Shown here: positions 45,649-58,033 of the stretch, piece after piece
How the letters are laid out: each line of letters starts with the position of its first letter
Position numbering within the stretch: the first letter of the stretch is position 1
Assembly: GCA_015680685.1 (NCBI GenBank)
Contig: MNCI01005399.1
Span: 1-64,000, forward strand
Direction: 5' to 3'
Length of the DNA: 64,000 nt
Origin: Gnetum montanum
Lineage: Eukaryota; Streptophyta; Gnetopsida; Gnetales; Gnetaceae
Position numbers and translations under genes: made by a program
The notes under the pieces: model-generated
Databases searched by the model: none
Told to the model about the DNA's origin: nothing
The model's input: the letters and a program-made list of their open reading frames with translations, nothing else

Positions 45649-46776
45649 TGGGCTAGTATAGAAATACCTCTTTCAATATCCTTGTGCTTGTCCCATAGGT
45701 TATTCTTTTAGGTTTATTGCTTAGAGAAGACCTAAACATGTGTGTCTAGTTTTTGTGTTAAATTCTTATGATAAATATTCTTGGATGTTTTGGCATGTTT
45801 GAAGGTGTTTTTGACATATTTTTATAAGTTTAGGAGGTTTTAGGATCTATGATGACTTGTTGGAAGGTATCTAGTAGCTCTTGGTATCAAAAAAAACATT
45901 TTTATTTTTAGCACCTTCAAGATAGACATCTCACCAAAAAGAAAAACATATTTCTAGAGACAACTTTCCTAAAGTGAAGACATCTCTAGTCCATATAAAA
46001 TTTCTACCAAAAATAGTAGACGTCTCTCTCAAGAGTAGGGCTTTCACAAAATACTTCTTCTTATAAAGATATATGTCTTCTCAAATATGTCTCCTATGAA
46101 GTGTAGACATATTTAATCCAAAGAAGTTGCCTCCTAAAAATAGTAGACCTCTCCCAAGAACATAGCCCTCATAGGAGATTTCTACATAATACAAGAGACA
46201 TTTCTATCGGTGAAGAAGAAAATATTTAACATGGTATATTGATTTGAAAATATCCAAAAGACTTGAGATCCATGTGGGTAACATCTAGGAAGGTAAATAG
46301 AAAGCTCCCTAGGGTTTTGGATCTTTATAATTATGTATTCCTTCATCCATGAGAAGAGTGGATAGCTTGTATGCATGGAGAACTAGGCAAGAGAGATAGG
46401 ATGAGCACATTGGATGAGTGTAATAGGTTATTATAGCTCCAAGATTAGCTTGTCATTTGTTGATCTATGTGTTCTATTCTCTCATATCTCACTTGTGAGA
46501 TGATATCTCAATCTTGGGTTAAGGGAGAGATTTCTCTTGGTTTTGTTTTGCATTAAGAACAACCATTGTGTTATTGTAGAGCCTCATTCTCTATAATATC
46601 ATTTAAGTGTGATAGGTTCATGGATGCTTATGGGTTATGTGAACCCGATTGTAATTTCAAATAATTTAATTGAAGATAGCTAGTTTTCTTATTTATTTAG
46701 AAAATAAATTTGTCTTTGCATAATATTTGGAGTTATTTTGTTGAAGGAAATTTAATTATGGAGTGGACCTGCTCCA
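45649..46776 (+). repeat. C 3' LTR
   Basis: Starts TGGGCTAGTATAGAAATACC and ends GACCTGCTCCA; partner of 40007-41055. Confidence 0.88.
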
Positions 46777-46781
46777 CCTAC

Positions 46782-48045
46782 CTCTACCTAGGATGCATGG
46801 AGGTGTAACTCACCTACCTTCAACTAGGATGCATGGGGATGAATCTTAGCTACCTCCAGCTTGGATGCATGGGAGTGGATCTCACCTACCCCTAGTGACA
46901 ATGCATGGGGATGGATATCACCTACCTCCACCTAGGATTCATGGGGGCATAACTTACATCCCTTGAGTGAGGAGGCCAACCTCTAGTATTGATAATTCAT
47001 GCCCTTGGCATAGATCTAGCATGGCCAAGATTTTTTCCCATTTCCTCTAGTGAGGAAGCTCCAGTGAGGAAGATCTACCCCTAGTGTGGAAGATCTACAT
47101 TTAGCTAGGAAGATTTTCCTCTAGCATAGAACTCATCCTCCCAATGTGGATGTTGTACCCCAATAAATATTTTTAGTAAATAGAATGACCATGGAGTTAT
47201 GAAACCTACTATATATGGAAATCTTCCAAATTTTGACATCCATCTTACCTATAGATGATAGAAATTTATACAATTTGTCAGCAAATTTGCAGCCAAATTA
47301 CAGTTGAAATGTAACCAATTTGTAGCCTCATGCATGGATAAAAAGCTATAACATTGAAATCCCAACATCATTTTTAACTTACACACTCTTGGAAATTCCA
47401 TACTTGGGCATTTTCAGGCACTCAAGAGCTCTTGCAATCTCACACACTTGTAGACTCTTGAACCCCATCATGAAAGCCTTATGGCCTTGTAACCACCATT
47501 AACCCCCCTTGGGATTTGTAAACTTTGGGCATCCACATTGTACTCTTGGGATCCTCAACCCCCTCCATAGAGCATTTTAGTAGCCAAAATCCTTTACACT
47601 TCTCACCCCCCCCCCTCCTAATAACTACATTGTAGATCTGGTGTAAGGAGTAGAAAGGGTTCAAAAGAATTGGAAGTTATGAAGAATTTGGATCATGGAT
47701 CAACAAATTTCAAGCCCCCACCAATGTGAACCCCCATTCTACCCCAAGCATATTTTGGTATAGATTTCTTAAACCATTCTTTATTTCTTTTAAAATAAAT
47801 TTTACAGTTTTGTTTCTGTTCAAGATAGATTTTTTGATTTTTTATTTTGGTCCATTTATTTCCTTAGATGTACATTGGATTTTTATTTTTCTACCCACAT
47901 TTTACATTTTCCAAGTCCCTGGGTGATCTGCTAGACTATCTAGGATACCTCAAATCCCACTTTTCGGAGGCCCTAGGGATCTAGGGTTAAAGCTATTGCA
48001 CTAATATTTTTGGTTTTCTAGTAATTAAATTTCTTAGTCACTACA
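46782..48045 (+). repeat. A 3' LTR, second part
   Basis: Resumes the LTR after C and matches 21580-22854. It has five 36-bp units starting at 46791, 46827, 46863, 46899 and 46935 (GGATGCATGGGG type), then a short 20-bp AGATCT array near 47060-47130. It ends CACTACA before ATATC. Confidence 0.9.
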
Positions 48046-48050
48046 ATATC

Positions 48051-49285
48051 TTTGATAGAATCACTAAAGACTCCCCCTACATATATGACTCATATTTTGA
48101 AACATCTATTGTAATTCATCCACTGGAATCTATATGAGACATTTTTAAGATATAGTAGACATGTTGTGTGCAACTGAGACATCTAACTATCAAAGTAGAT
48201 GTCTATCCTTCCAGGGCCAAAAATAAAGATGCTCATTTTGAGGTCTGGAAGCTTTGAACATCTCCAAACAAGTCCTCATAGCCTCAAAAGCCTTCTACAC
48301 TCATCAAAATAAGTCTAAAATAACCCCAAACATAGCAAAAGCACCTTGAAATCATAAAAAAAAATGAACATAAGAAAACACACATAACATCACCCATACA
48401 ATGAGAATTACATAAGGGTTGGGTGATGTCTCCATAAATCTAGAGCACCATCTCAAGATCAAGTTTTGAGACTTTTGAATGTAAGGCCTCCCATTAGTAG
48501 TACCATATAATTCATATGCTTAAGGAATTTATTTTGAAATGTTGCTTTTCTTAGAAGATACATGAATTACATTAATGTCACCAATTTGAATGCTTCAATA
48601 ATCATACATCAAAAATATTTTTTTTAAGAACAATTGAACTTTATGATTTCATAACTAAGCAACAATGCCATAGCTTAATTAAGAGTCTTGAGCACAAGAC
48701 ATATATGTTTAATTATTAATAAATGTTCAACAAAGAGCTTTTTCCCCATGAATTATAGTTAAATATCTTTAAACCACTTAGAAACCACTAGATTCTACTT
48801 AGGAGCATGATTTATTAACAAAAGCTTTAAATGAAACACAAGTAGTACATTATAGCATATTATATGTTCAACAATTTGTAAGATCAAGTGGAAATTTATT
48901 TGGATTTTCAAATATTTCCAAAGCTTCCCTTCAATCATAAAAATACTAATATAGTCCAATCCCATCAAGTTAAGACATAATGATTATAACTATACATACT
49001 ATTACTTATCTTACTTGCTAATGGAGATTAATATGTCTAAGGATATTGGAAATGAGCTTCTTCTTTCAAAGGTTTTACTTTCATACCAATTTCATTTATT
49101 TTTAATGTCTTGCTTCCTTTCACAAAATTTTTTAGAGTTATTTTGCATTCTTCTTTTTGCTTGATTCTCCACACCTTTTTTTTTTCTATTTATCCTTTTG
49201 ATTTATCCTCCATTTCTTTTTGTTAAGCAATATTTCCTTTGTAGGTGCATTTTGGTAAGACCAAGGATTCTTATGCTATGACTAG
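48051..49285. other. D internal region, right part, no gene seen
   Basis: Noncoding, AT-rich. 48100-48215 repeats the AGACATCT/AGATGTCT words seen in the D and C LTRs. No RT, RNase H or integrase motif was found on the minus strand, where they would be expected. Confidence 0.5.
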
Positions 49286-49289
49286 GTGT

Positions 49290-50257
49290 ACATATGATAA
49301 AACTTTAAATTACAATTCCATTTCTTGTGTCCAAATCTATTACAGTAAAAATACCTAAACCTTTTGTTGAAATTATCAAACCTTGGAGTTACCTAGTGGT
49401 TACCTTGATCTTTGATGTGCTTTCTTGTTCAAATGAGGTTGTTGTAGATGCTTGTTCCTATTGACAACATTCTAGACCACTTTTGTCATTTGGACTTATT
49501 CCCTGTCCAATAATTATTTGAAGAGATTCCATTTCTTTGACTAATCTCTTAATTATAAATTTAGTATCTACAAGTTCTTCCTTAATCTACTCATAAGATA
49601 GGGATAATGTTTTAATCTCAACCCTTAGGTTTGAGGTTTCTTTTGTGAGATCTAAAATCTTTGTATTTAATAAAGAAATATCTTGATCAGTATTTGTTAA
49701 TTACTTATTCAACTTTATACAAATATTTTGAAAAGATAGAATTTCATTGCACAAAAGGTCATATATTTCTTCATTGATCCTTATCATTAGATATGATAGC
49801 ATTAGAATCTATGAGATCCATGCAAATGAGGTGTGTATCTTTTGAAGTGTAATCTACCACTTCCTTACTTTGGTCTCCTTAATCCTAACTGGTGTAGATA
49901 TTACTTATTCTTCTTGCTTCACTATACTCTTTCCCTTGTAACCTATAAACATTGCGGTAATCAAAGGCCATATGACCTCTTCTACCACATATCTAGCACT
50001 CCATAGAAAAAGTATCAAAATTTGAAAGTTTAAATTTCTTACCTCTACTCTTACCTTTGCTTCCCAAAATGTTGTTCATGAGTTGAGTGCATCAATTGAA
50101 GATAAATGGCCAAACTAGGAATCTTACATATTTAAATAATTCTTTCATTTAAGTCTTCCAACACATAAAGGTAACCCCGTTGAAGATTAGGGACTTGATG
50201 TATGATCCTTCTTCCATTATTCACTTTTAAGTTGTTATGCTCAAAACCAAGAGTATC
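49290..50257 (-). pseudogene. D gag, copia-like, with two zinc knuckles and a coiled coil
   Basis: Reading right to left: a knuckle near 50025-49960 with C-x-I-C-GRRG-H-MAFD-Y (last Cys changed to Tyr, one stop inside), then RNVYRLQGKEYS as in copia gag proteins. At about 49780-49460 comes a clear heptad coiled coil (ISLLNTKILDLTKETSNLRV, then EELVDTKFIIKRLVKEMESL). Near 49350-49300 is a second knuckle, YFYCNRFGHKKWNC, with the first Cys changed to Tyr. The knuckle - coiled coil - knuckle order recalls large plant copia gag proteins. Many stops. Confidence 0.68.
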
Positions 50258-50271
50258 GAGCTCTAGTACCA
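50258..50271 (-). other. D primer-binding site, initiator tRNA-Met type
   Basis: TGGTACTAGAGCTC on the minus strand, two bases inside the 5' LTR. Canonical is TGGTATCAGAGC, so only the CT/TC pair differs. Confidence 0.7.
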
Positions 50272-50273
50272 CT

Positions 50274-51467
50274 TGAAGATCGAGAACATAGAAGGAGGAT
50301 TGAGTAAGTTCCCCAATCAAATCAAGTTGTAGCCACCATATTAAACACTAAATTTACATTCCTCCCCAACTTTGGTAGTGCACACTTGGAGGGTAGATTC
50401 CTTGCATACCTCTCCACTCTGTTTCTTCCAAAATGTAGTTTAGAGGATACCACAACTTATACAAGATTTGAGCTCTACTATGAAGAGTTTCATCATTGAG
50501 AAATCTCTAAATATTGCAAGGTTTCAATAAGCTCAAAATGTGGTTTAAAGGACATCACACCCTATACAAGCTTTGAGCTCCACTCTAGAGTGTTTCATCA
50601 CTATCAAACCACTTAATCCCTTTAGGTCCCAATAAGCTCATAATTGGATTCAAGGATCCCATAACCTTTAAAAATATGAGCTCTACTTTGGAGTGTTTTC
50701 ACACTAAAAAACCACTCAATCCCATAGAATCCTAATGAGCTCAATATAGATGCCTTCTCGTAAGAAGCATGTCAACCCCGTAGTGTAACAAAGAAAGAAA
50801 AAGAAAACAAGAAATGAGTGTAACTTGAATTACAAATCCTTGTACAATAAAGTATAGTTCCACTCTTGATCAAACAAATGATCTGGAAATTCAAGTACAC
50901 AAGTACAATAGCATAAGATAGACAATGATGGCTAAGATGTTTACAATTCTTACACAATACTCAAGAATTTGAAGTTTTCTTATAGCATCAGAGTTTCAAA
51001 AAATACCTTGAAATTCATGTAATAGCTATTCAACAGCTAGTGTAGAAACCTTCTGTGAGGTTGGGACATCTCTCTTAATTTAGCTTTAGTTCTGGGAAGG
51101 CATCTTCTTCATGAATGGGACATCTTTATGGAGACATCTTATTTTGTAAGGAGATGTCTTCTTGTAAATGCACTTCTCTCAGCCAAGACATCTTCAGTTT
51201 TTTAGAGATGTCTTCTCAACATTTTAGCTCTCATTCTTGAGGCTTTATCTTGCTGATTTAGCTTCTCTTTAATCCCTAAAGCATCTTCATTTAGATTTTA
51301 GTCTTTGTACATGTCCATGCCTGTGAAGTCTTGTGTCTTGATAGCCATGCTCCCTTGAGTCCTTGTCCTTAATGTGGAGTACCTATTCTTGTCCTATAAA
51401 CACAACCATAGCCAACATTCTTTGTTCTCCATTTTTCTTAAGTTTTTGTCCTACAAAAAGGTTAATA
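50274..51467 (-). repeat. D 5' LTR
   Basis: Partner of 18971-20198; begins TGAAGATCG on the plus strand. Tandem ~104-bp units start at 50432, 50537 and 50642. At 51066-51215 seven AGACATCT/AGATGTCT-type words lie in about 150 bases. Confidence 0.82.
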
Positions 51468-51472
51468 GTAAA
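51468..51472. repeat. D target-site duplication, right (GTAAA)
   Basis: Pairs with 18966-18970. Confidence 0.5.
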
Positions 51473-51919
51473 CATGTAGATAAAACTACAAACAAAGCTA
51501 CTAGTTAAACAACCACATAATATATACAAGAATAAGAAAATAGAAAATGTACTTAATCATATAACTATTTTCTAATCTTTGAGATATTAGGAAATGTATA
51601 AGGTCTCTATTGTATGATTTTTTACTCCACATTCTCTTCAGTTATAATGTCAAATGGGAGCTCTTCCCATGACTTTCTTATGTTTCCAATATTGGTGGTC
51701 TTGTCTTGGTAGATGTCACTTTAGTTCTTGGCTTTAATTTTAGTAGTATGAGTTTTTTCTTGAAAATCCACCTTAGATCCCTACTCTATGTTGGCATTGT
51801 TGATGAAAAAGGGGACTATGGTGTTCCTGTGGATTATTATTTCTCCTTCCTCATAAGGTAGATGAATTTATTGATGAATTGGAGGAGAGATTGCTCATAA
51901 ATTAGCTATCCATGACCCT
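51473..51919. other. Spacer between D and G, no gene seen
   Basis: Before D inserted this was continuous with 18970. No coding motif recognised. Confidence 0.5.
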
Positions 51920-52738
51920 TAACATGCCTAGCAAAGTTTGGTGTTGAGTTACCTTAATGGTTATCTTCATTGTAGGGATTGTCACCTCATCTAGGACTAA
52001 CACTTAAATCATATGTATGGAGGAATGATTCAAAGTCAAAAATATCATTAAGAAAAATAACAATTAGATTTGAATTAAATTGGAAACATCACACTTATGA
52101 TTTTCATTCTTAGGTAAAATCAAACAAGCTTCACTTTAACTTCTAATATTAAGTTCAAAGATGAACATAACTAATCAAATTAAATTCAAATTACATAAAT
52201 TCATCATAAATATGAAAGATTATAAAGGAAATGTCACCTAATTTGTGATCCATCTTTGCTATCTCCATAGTGCAACAACTTCATAACCTTCACACATCAT
52301 CGGTCTTGAATTGACATAAAGCATCAACACCCTTAATAATTCAAATACAAAAAAGGGTTTAATTTTCTATGGGTTATCCCTTGAGTTTTTATTCCCCCCT
52401 AATAAAAAGTTATGATCCTTATTTATACTATGAATGATGTATAAAAATAATCATTTGGATAATCGATTGATATGAAGGAATTCGATAATAATAGATTCAA
52501 ATCTTCATCAAAGTGAATCACCAATTTTGTCATCCTTGATAATCTATACAAATTATCCTTTCTTTGCATATTGATATCTCAAATTATTTTTAAGTCTCTC
52601 TCTACTAAAACTCATGTTATCGATCTATATTTCAACCTCTATGTGGATCAATATAATTGATATCGATCTTCATCATTCCTATGATTTCTTGCAATACGTA
52701 ACCTTAAAAAGAAATTAGTATTCATCCATTTAAACTGT
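51920..52738 (-). repeat. G 3' LTR, part matched by the 5' copy
   Basis: Aligns base for base in order with 63183-64000 (GGCAAAGTTTGGTGCTGAG, TTAATGGTTATCTT, later ATCGATTGATAT). The LTR probably continues beyond 52738, but the partner is cut by the window end, so its inner boundary cannot be set. Confidence 0.85.
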
Positions 52739-53124
52739 TGGAATTGATTATCTTTGATATGTAAAAATAGTAAAAATAAATAAAAATGCTAAATTATAAT
52801 GTTAAATCTAAAGCAATTTCAAGGTTTAACACATTGCCCAAGTAGCTTATGTCTAGTGTCTAACCACAAAGATAAAATTAATAAAAATAAAAATATTAAT
52901 ATATATGCACTCAAATGAAAATATAATTATTCTTATGATATTACCAAATATCATTTCAGCCATAAAAAATTGAATACATCTAAACATGTATACATTCAAC
53001 AACAAAAAGAACATAAACACTAACTGTCCAATATCAAAATGAAAATACAAAATAAAATTTTCCACCATATAAAATGTTTACATAATCATAAAATAACAAA
53101 ATACAATTAAATTTAAGGCTTGAA

Positions 53125-54240
53125 TTAATCCTCAGAGCCTACTTCCACTTCCATATCTTCATCAAAATGAGAGAGTTTTTCCCCTTCATCATCATCATGG
53201 ATATGGGGATGGACATGTATTTTAATCTCCACCACCCTTTTGTACATGGTGGTGATGGTTGATTTGAAATTATAGAGCACTATGAGGATCTCCCTCTATG
53301 TGGATTGAAGCTTGTGTAGCTAGAATTAAACTTCAAACTAGAATTCATGGAATTCACTAGCGTCTGGTACTAATGAAGAATCGAGTTCCTGGGATTCCTT
53401 TAGGAATGGACGAACCTTTATGTAAATCTTCAAAGAACAAGAAAAGGTGTCCTTATTGAGAATGAAGAGGTGTACCTTTATTTCCATCTATAGCTTAGAA
53501 ACTCTACGGTTATGGAGGATTTCTGAAATAAAGAATGAAAAACATAATTTTAAGGCATCATCATTGTAATGATACATGAGATACCTAATTAAGAGGTAAG
53601 AAAAATTTGCTTCCTCCCCATACTTCAACACCTTCGTAACATGATGTGTGGGGCTAGGAAGAATGTTGGTGATGATCATCCTTGCATTCACCCAGTGTTC
53701 AGGCTAGAGGTTCACAAAATGCAAACTCTATGCCTAAAGCCTACCACTATTTTTTCTTTAATAAACTGGTGGAAGAGATCATACTTCTTCTATGTGCTTG
53801 TTTTTGACTTAATAATATCTTTCCCTTGGCCTAGTAGTCCAAACCACTCTTGTAGCCTAACCACCATGACCATCACTCTTGTCTTCCAAATGAAAGATAA
53901 TAAATAATGTTCTAGAGGGTTAACCTTTTGTTACATGGGGTTTGAGGTTCCAATAAAATTCTAGAACCTTCTCTTGGATAAACCAATTGAGGAGGGGCCT
54001 AATGAAATACCTTTATTCCATTGTCTCAAGTTATTGTTGGACCATCACATCCATGTGATTAAACCACTCGATGTAGTTGGCTTCATGCTACCACGAAGTG
54101 ATCTTTAGCTATTCACTCATTAGCACATACAAAAAACTTAAAAATTTAATAAACTAAAATTATTGATAGTCTCCTCACTAAATTCCATACTCAGCTATAC
54201 TTGTTTTTTGACCTTGGTGGATTTAGCCATTTAATAATGG
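53125..54240 (-). pseudogene. G third ORF downstream of pol, unknown
   Basis: On the minus strand coherent stretches are YFIRPLLNWFIQEKVLEFYW (about 54010-53950), then, after frame changes, KYDLFHQFIKEKIVVGFRHR. A long frame 53691-53488 follows (MNARMIITNILPSPTHHVTK, YGEEANFSYLLIRYLMYHYN, SFFISEILHNRRVSKL). The same frame continues with KVHLFILNKDTFSCSLKIYI to an acidic end HFDEDMEVEVGSED and a TAA at 53125-53127. The FY-x-NL and FSYLLIRYL parts faintly recall plant mobile-domain-like proteins. No membrane segment is obvious, unlike an envelope protein. Function unknown. Confidence 0.5.
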
Positions 54241-56462
54241 ATAGTTGTGCTAATGAAAAAACAAAAGAAACAAGATTAACATCACTTTTATGATTTGGGA
54301 GAAATCCAAAAACAAAGGTAATTCTTCTTACTGGTTGATGAATTGTAAAGAGTGGGGGTTCATGTGGCAACTAGACACCACTAATCATCGTAGTCCCTCC
54401 TAGATGGGCATATCAATTATTATCAATATTGTTTGATATAAATCATAATGTTTTTTATCAATATTTATAGAAACATCAATATGGATCGATATATAACAAA
54501 TTTAGATTATGTACATATCAATTATTATCATGATCATGCTGATAATACCTTAAAACTTGAGAAAATCTCAGACATATCAGTTTCAATCGATCTAGGCTAT
54601 ATAAATTAATATTTCTAATAAACATATCGATTTGTATCAAGGCTATGATATTTAGATGCAATATTTTGGCAAAAATTTAGTTGTGTTCAAACTAGATTGA
54701 ACTAATTGATATAGATTAATATATCCATTATTACTCATATCAATTTTGATTAATTAAATCTAAATTTGTAATAAAAACTTTAATTCCATAACAATTATAT
54801 TGAATTATATCAGTAGAATCTATATACCATGATTTTTTTATAGCAAGACATCGATCCCTCAATTTCTCTCAATATAACTCATTCTAGGATTCTTTTTAAT
54901 CTCTATGGACATTGATGCTTTGATCTTCATTGACAATGTACATATTCTGATTACCCTAAATCACAAAAAATAATATTAATTGATACTATAATAATTTCAT
55001 TTATAAATTATGTACATATTCTTATTCCTCTATTTATAATAAATTATTATTATTGGGTAGGATTCCACATATAACTTGGTTAGGAAGGCCATTCCTAGGA
55101 TTGATTGGGCTTAACATCACCTTATAAGGTCTACTTAATTAGGTGCAAGAATGTCTTATAAACTGAAGGTCTTAATCTTTCCTATGATTTAAGAATCTAA
55201 GATGCATTTCTTATATCTAACCCATTCCCTAACTTGCTCTTGGTTGATTTCCATGTTGGTTATATCCTACTATCCTATCCTTTGTTAATTGGTTATCCCC
55301 TACTAATTAAACTAGGATATGTATTATACCTATGTTAATTATCAAAAAGAAGTTATTAACAAAATAGGCATGGTTAATGGATATAACAAAAAGAAAAAAT
55401 TTCCATGGGTTTTATATATCCCATTTATAGATATATCCCACAAGTGTTAGTATTCATCATTAGTCACCATAGTAGGGATCTTAACCACTAACACCTATGG
55501 AAGGCATGATGAAAAGCACATGGAAGACCCTTGCACAAAAGTTACCACCAAGAATAATAGATGACCATGTCAAAGAAAAGTAAAAAAGATAATAAAAAAC
55601 AAAGAATAAAAAGAGGAATAGTAGATAAAAATAAAAATATCATTATATAAGGGACAAAATAAACCAATCAAGAAGAATGGGAAAAATGAAAATAAATAGT
55701 GAATTATGAAATTAAAATACGTCAATCCACTGAGTCCTATGTCATGCACAAGCCAAAAAGAAAGTTGAGAAAGTCAATACTAATACTTAATTATCCATCA
55801 TATAATACGTAGCTTATAGAAGAATGTTCCTATGGGATGCTAATAAATATGAGTCTTGTGCCTCACTCCAACCATAAGGTTCTTGTGGAAGTGTGGCCCA
55901 ACTCAGGATTGAAGGTACTTATGGAACCTTATTTAGGTAAAGATTTATTGATGTTTTCTTAAAACCAAATTGAAATTATAAGGCTTACTTCAATAATAAG
56001 GTTCTTGTGAGGACAAATATATATACGACAGTGGATCTTATAATAATTAATGACATTTCTCATGCTAACATACTTCGATGGCTAGTCCAAACATGACATA
56101 TCCTATTCTCCATATTGACATATTCGAAATGCAATCACTAGAAAAAATCATAGATGCTAGTCATCCAACTTTGTGATGATTCCCTTAGTTCATGAAAATA
56201 AAAAAATATTAAAATAAATGGTATAATAAAATTAGAAAAAATAAATTATTCTAAGGCTTACCTAGATGGATTTTATGTTTAAACCTTCCTATCTCAATGT
56301 AATAGGAGTTGTCCTTCTCCTTTGCATTCTAGACATGATGTGAATGAATTCTTTATAGTTCCAATTAATAATATAAGATACTACTATCCTGTACATTTTT
56401 CCAGGTAAAAGTTGTAGACTTAGAATAATTTATTTAGGAATTTACATTATTACATAAGGGTC
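54241..56462. other. G noncoding region rich in ATCAAT/ATCGAT words
   Basis: 54400-54850 contains many ATCAATAT, GATCGATAT and ATATCGAT words in both orientations, like those in the G LTR. The rest is AT-rich without coding signal. A pyrimidine run TCCTTCTCCTTTGCA at 56311-56325 could be a polypurine tract of the minus strand. Confidence 0.45.
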
Positions 56463-57251
56463 TTATTGAAGGTTACCATCCAAAGCTACAACTTCTAATG
56501 AATCTTGTGCATTTATTTCATCTTGATTAAGGTAAGTTGGGTCATTTAGTTCTATTAATTCACCTTCTCCAAGTTCTTCAATATGATGTTGATAACATAA
56601 TTTAAGCCTTTTTTCGTTGAGTAGGAATGTATTTGGGGAATCACCAATAGGTGAAATTAAAACACTGCCATTAGCATGGGGTTGCACAACTAGAGATGGG
56701 CCTTTCCACCTAGTTGTTAACTTACCTAGAAATTTATGTAATTGCATATTATACAAAAGAAATTTATCACATATGGAAAAGTGTTTCTTAAAAATATTAT
56801 TATGTAAATTTTTCATTTTCTTTTTTTATAATTTTTTTCTTATCACAAGCATTAAACTTAATTTCATTGAGTTCCATGTAATCAGTTTATTCTAGAGGCA
56901 TGATTTATGTCTTCATTAAAATTCAATTGTTGAGCTAAACATAGAGATTGATATTTAATTTCTACAAGCAATAGAAATTGTTTACCATAAACAAATTGAT
57001 AAGGGAAATATCCTAAACATAGTTTATATGTAATCCTCTAAGCCCATAGTGCATCTTGTAATTTTTTCAACCGATCCTTCCTTTTAGTACATATAGTTTT
57101 ATTTGATATATTTAATATAATTCTATTTGTATTTTTACATAACCATTAATTTGATGATGATAGATAGTAGCTATCTTATGTTGGATTTCATGAGACTTAA
57201 GGAATTTCACCATTATTCTATTTACAAAATTAGTTCCTTGATCACTGATGA
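56463..57251 (-). pseudogene. G integrase, core and C-terminal part
   Basis: 57251-57112 reads LISDQGTNFVNRIMVKFL then IQHKIATIYHHQINGYVKI, the second-Asp to Glu segment of the integrase core (SDQGTHF...HPQ.NGQ.E; Glu here lost). 56816-56463 is the C-terminal domain: CDKFLLYNMQLHKFLGKLTT, RWKGPSLVVQPHANGSVLI, then FLLNEKRLKLCYQ, matching Athila integrase ends (LLxNSRLKLFPGKL.SRW.GPF). The first part of the core lies beyond the insertion at 57256-58141. Confidence 0.82.
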
Positions 57252-57255
57252 GTGG
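57252..57255. repeat. Target duplication of the 57256 insertion, left (GTGG)
   Basis: GTGG occurs again at 58142-58145. Removing the insert and one copy restores an integrase reading frame (…FGTP then LISDQ…). Confidence 0.75.
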
Positions 57256-57591
57256 CGAGGTACCCCTACACTCAACCATATGAAATGAGCGTCGCATGCG
57301 CGATCCGGTTGAACTCCGCAGATGGACTAGTTGTGGAACCTAGACAACTATCCTTAGGTCGCAGTTCGTTGTCTTTCCACCTGGACTAGTATTGTACTTG
57401 TCACGTATGGTTTAGTCCAGATGAGGTGTATGATGTGTTCCTAATCTATGCTACTCCTGAAGGCAATGGAAAGTAATAATTAACTAATCTAAGCTAGTAG
57501 GAAAAGGTTAAGAAAATCTAATCTAACCTAAGTGCGACAAGCAACTGATTCCTTGATCAACCGTACACATCTTGGACCTCCTGCACAACTG

Positions 57592-57713
57592 CCACTGAGA
57601 CTACCAAGCATAGATCCTAGGTACACCACTGGGATTACCAAGCGTAGATCCGAATTATGCCACTGGGTTACCAAGCGTAGATCCTAGCTACATCATTGGG
57701 CTACCAAGCAGTC
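57592..57713. repeat. 34-bp tandem array in the CpG-rich insertion
   Basis: Four units starting at 57592, 57626, 57660 and 57693, consensus CCACTGGGATTACCAAGCG then TAGATCC and a variable tail. Confidence 0.88.
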
Positions 57714-58033
57714 ACACTTAAATGCTCGTAATGAAGTCGTACTCATTCTGCGTTCTAGGAGTTTAAGGGTGAGAGAGAGAAAATAGTAAATAACATTAAA
57801 TAAATAAACAAATAAATAAATAACAAAGTGAATGCTGCAATGATGAAGTAATATCGATCTTTATTGCTAGTCATGTGCATGTCCATGTACGACACACTCG
57901 AATAAAGACACCGTACAATTACATTCACCACACTGCGGGCAGACACGGGAAGAAATCTAACTCTAGAGAGATCAAATTGCCAAAGATTTGCTAAAATAAA
58001 AAATGGGATGTCAAATGAGGGAGAGCTACCTCT

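Larger units (their letters stand above)
40007..46776 (+). mobile_element. C: Ty3/gypsy chromovirus, plus strand, inserted in A 3' LTR
   Basis: LTRs 40007-41055 and 45649-46776, decayed initiator-Met primer site, and gag with zinc knuckle, protease, RT, RNase H, integrase and a C-terminal chromodomain remnant in the canonical order. The chromodomain places it among chromoviruses (Tekay/Reina/Galadriel/CRM group; not resolved further). RT has an internal deletion and the other domains have stops, so it is dead. Confidence 0.93.
21283..48045 (+). mobile_element. A: gag-protease LTR element, plus strand, carrying B and C
   Basis: LTRs at 21283-22854 and 39714-48045 (the latter split by C), target duplication ATATC, primer site at 22861 and polypurine tract at 39701. 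Removing B and C leaves about 11.7 kb. The inside has gag and protease of the same family as B, no RT or integrase, short tandem arrays, and an extra coding-like block (27955-28473 plus 36714-37112) that B lacks. The structure fits the non-autonomous 'TR-GAG' type described in plants, derived from Tat-like gypsy elements. Confidence 0.85.
18971..51467 (-). mobile_element. D: Ty1/copia-like LTR element, minus strand, split by A
   Basis: Outermost element of the nest. LTRs 18971-20198 (3') and 50274-51467 (5') share three ~104-bp internal tandem units and end sequences. The initiator-Met-type primer site is at 50258-50271 and a purine tract lies inside the left LTR. Without A the internal part is only about 3.3 kb (20199-21277 and 48051-50273). 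It contains a gag with two zinc knuckles but no protease, RT or integrase that I could find. It is thus a deleted or non-autonomous copia-type element. Confidence 0.7.

Noticed and set aside
57755-57946. 63-codon minus-strand frame in the young insertion
   Set aside because: Partly encoded by a TAAA microsatellite; no domain.
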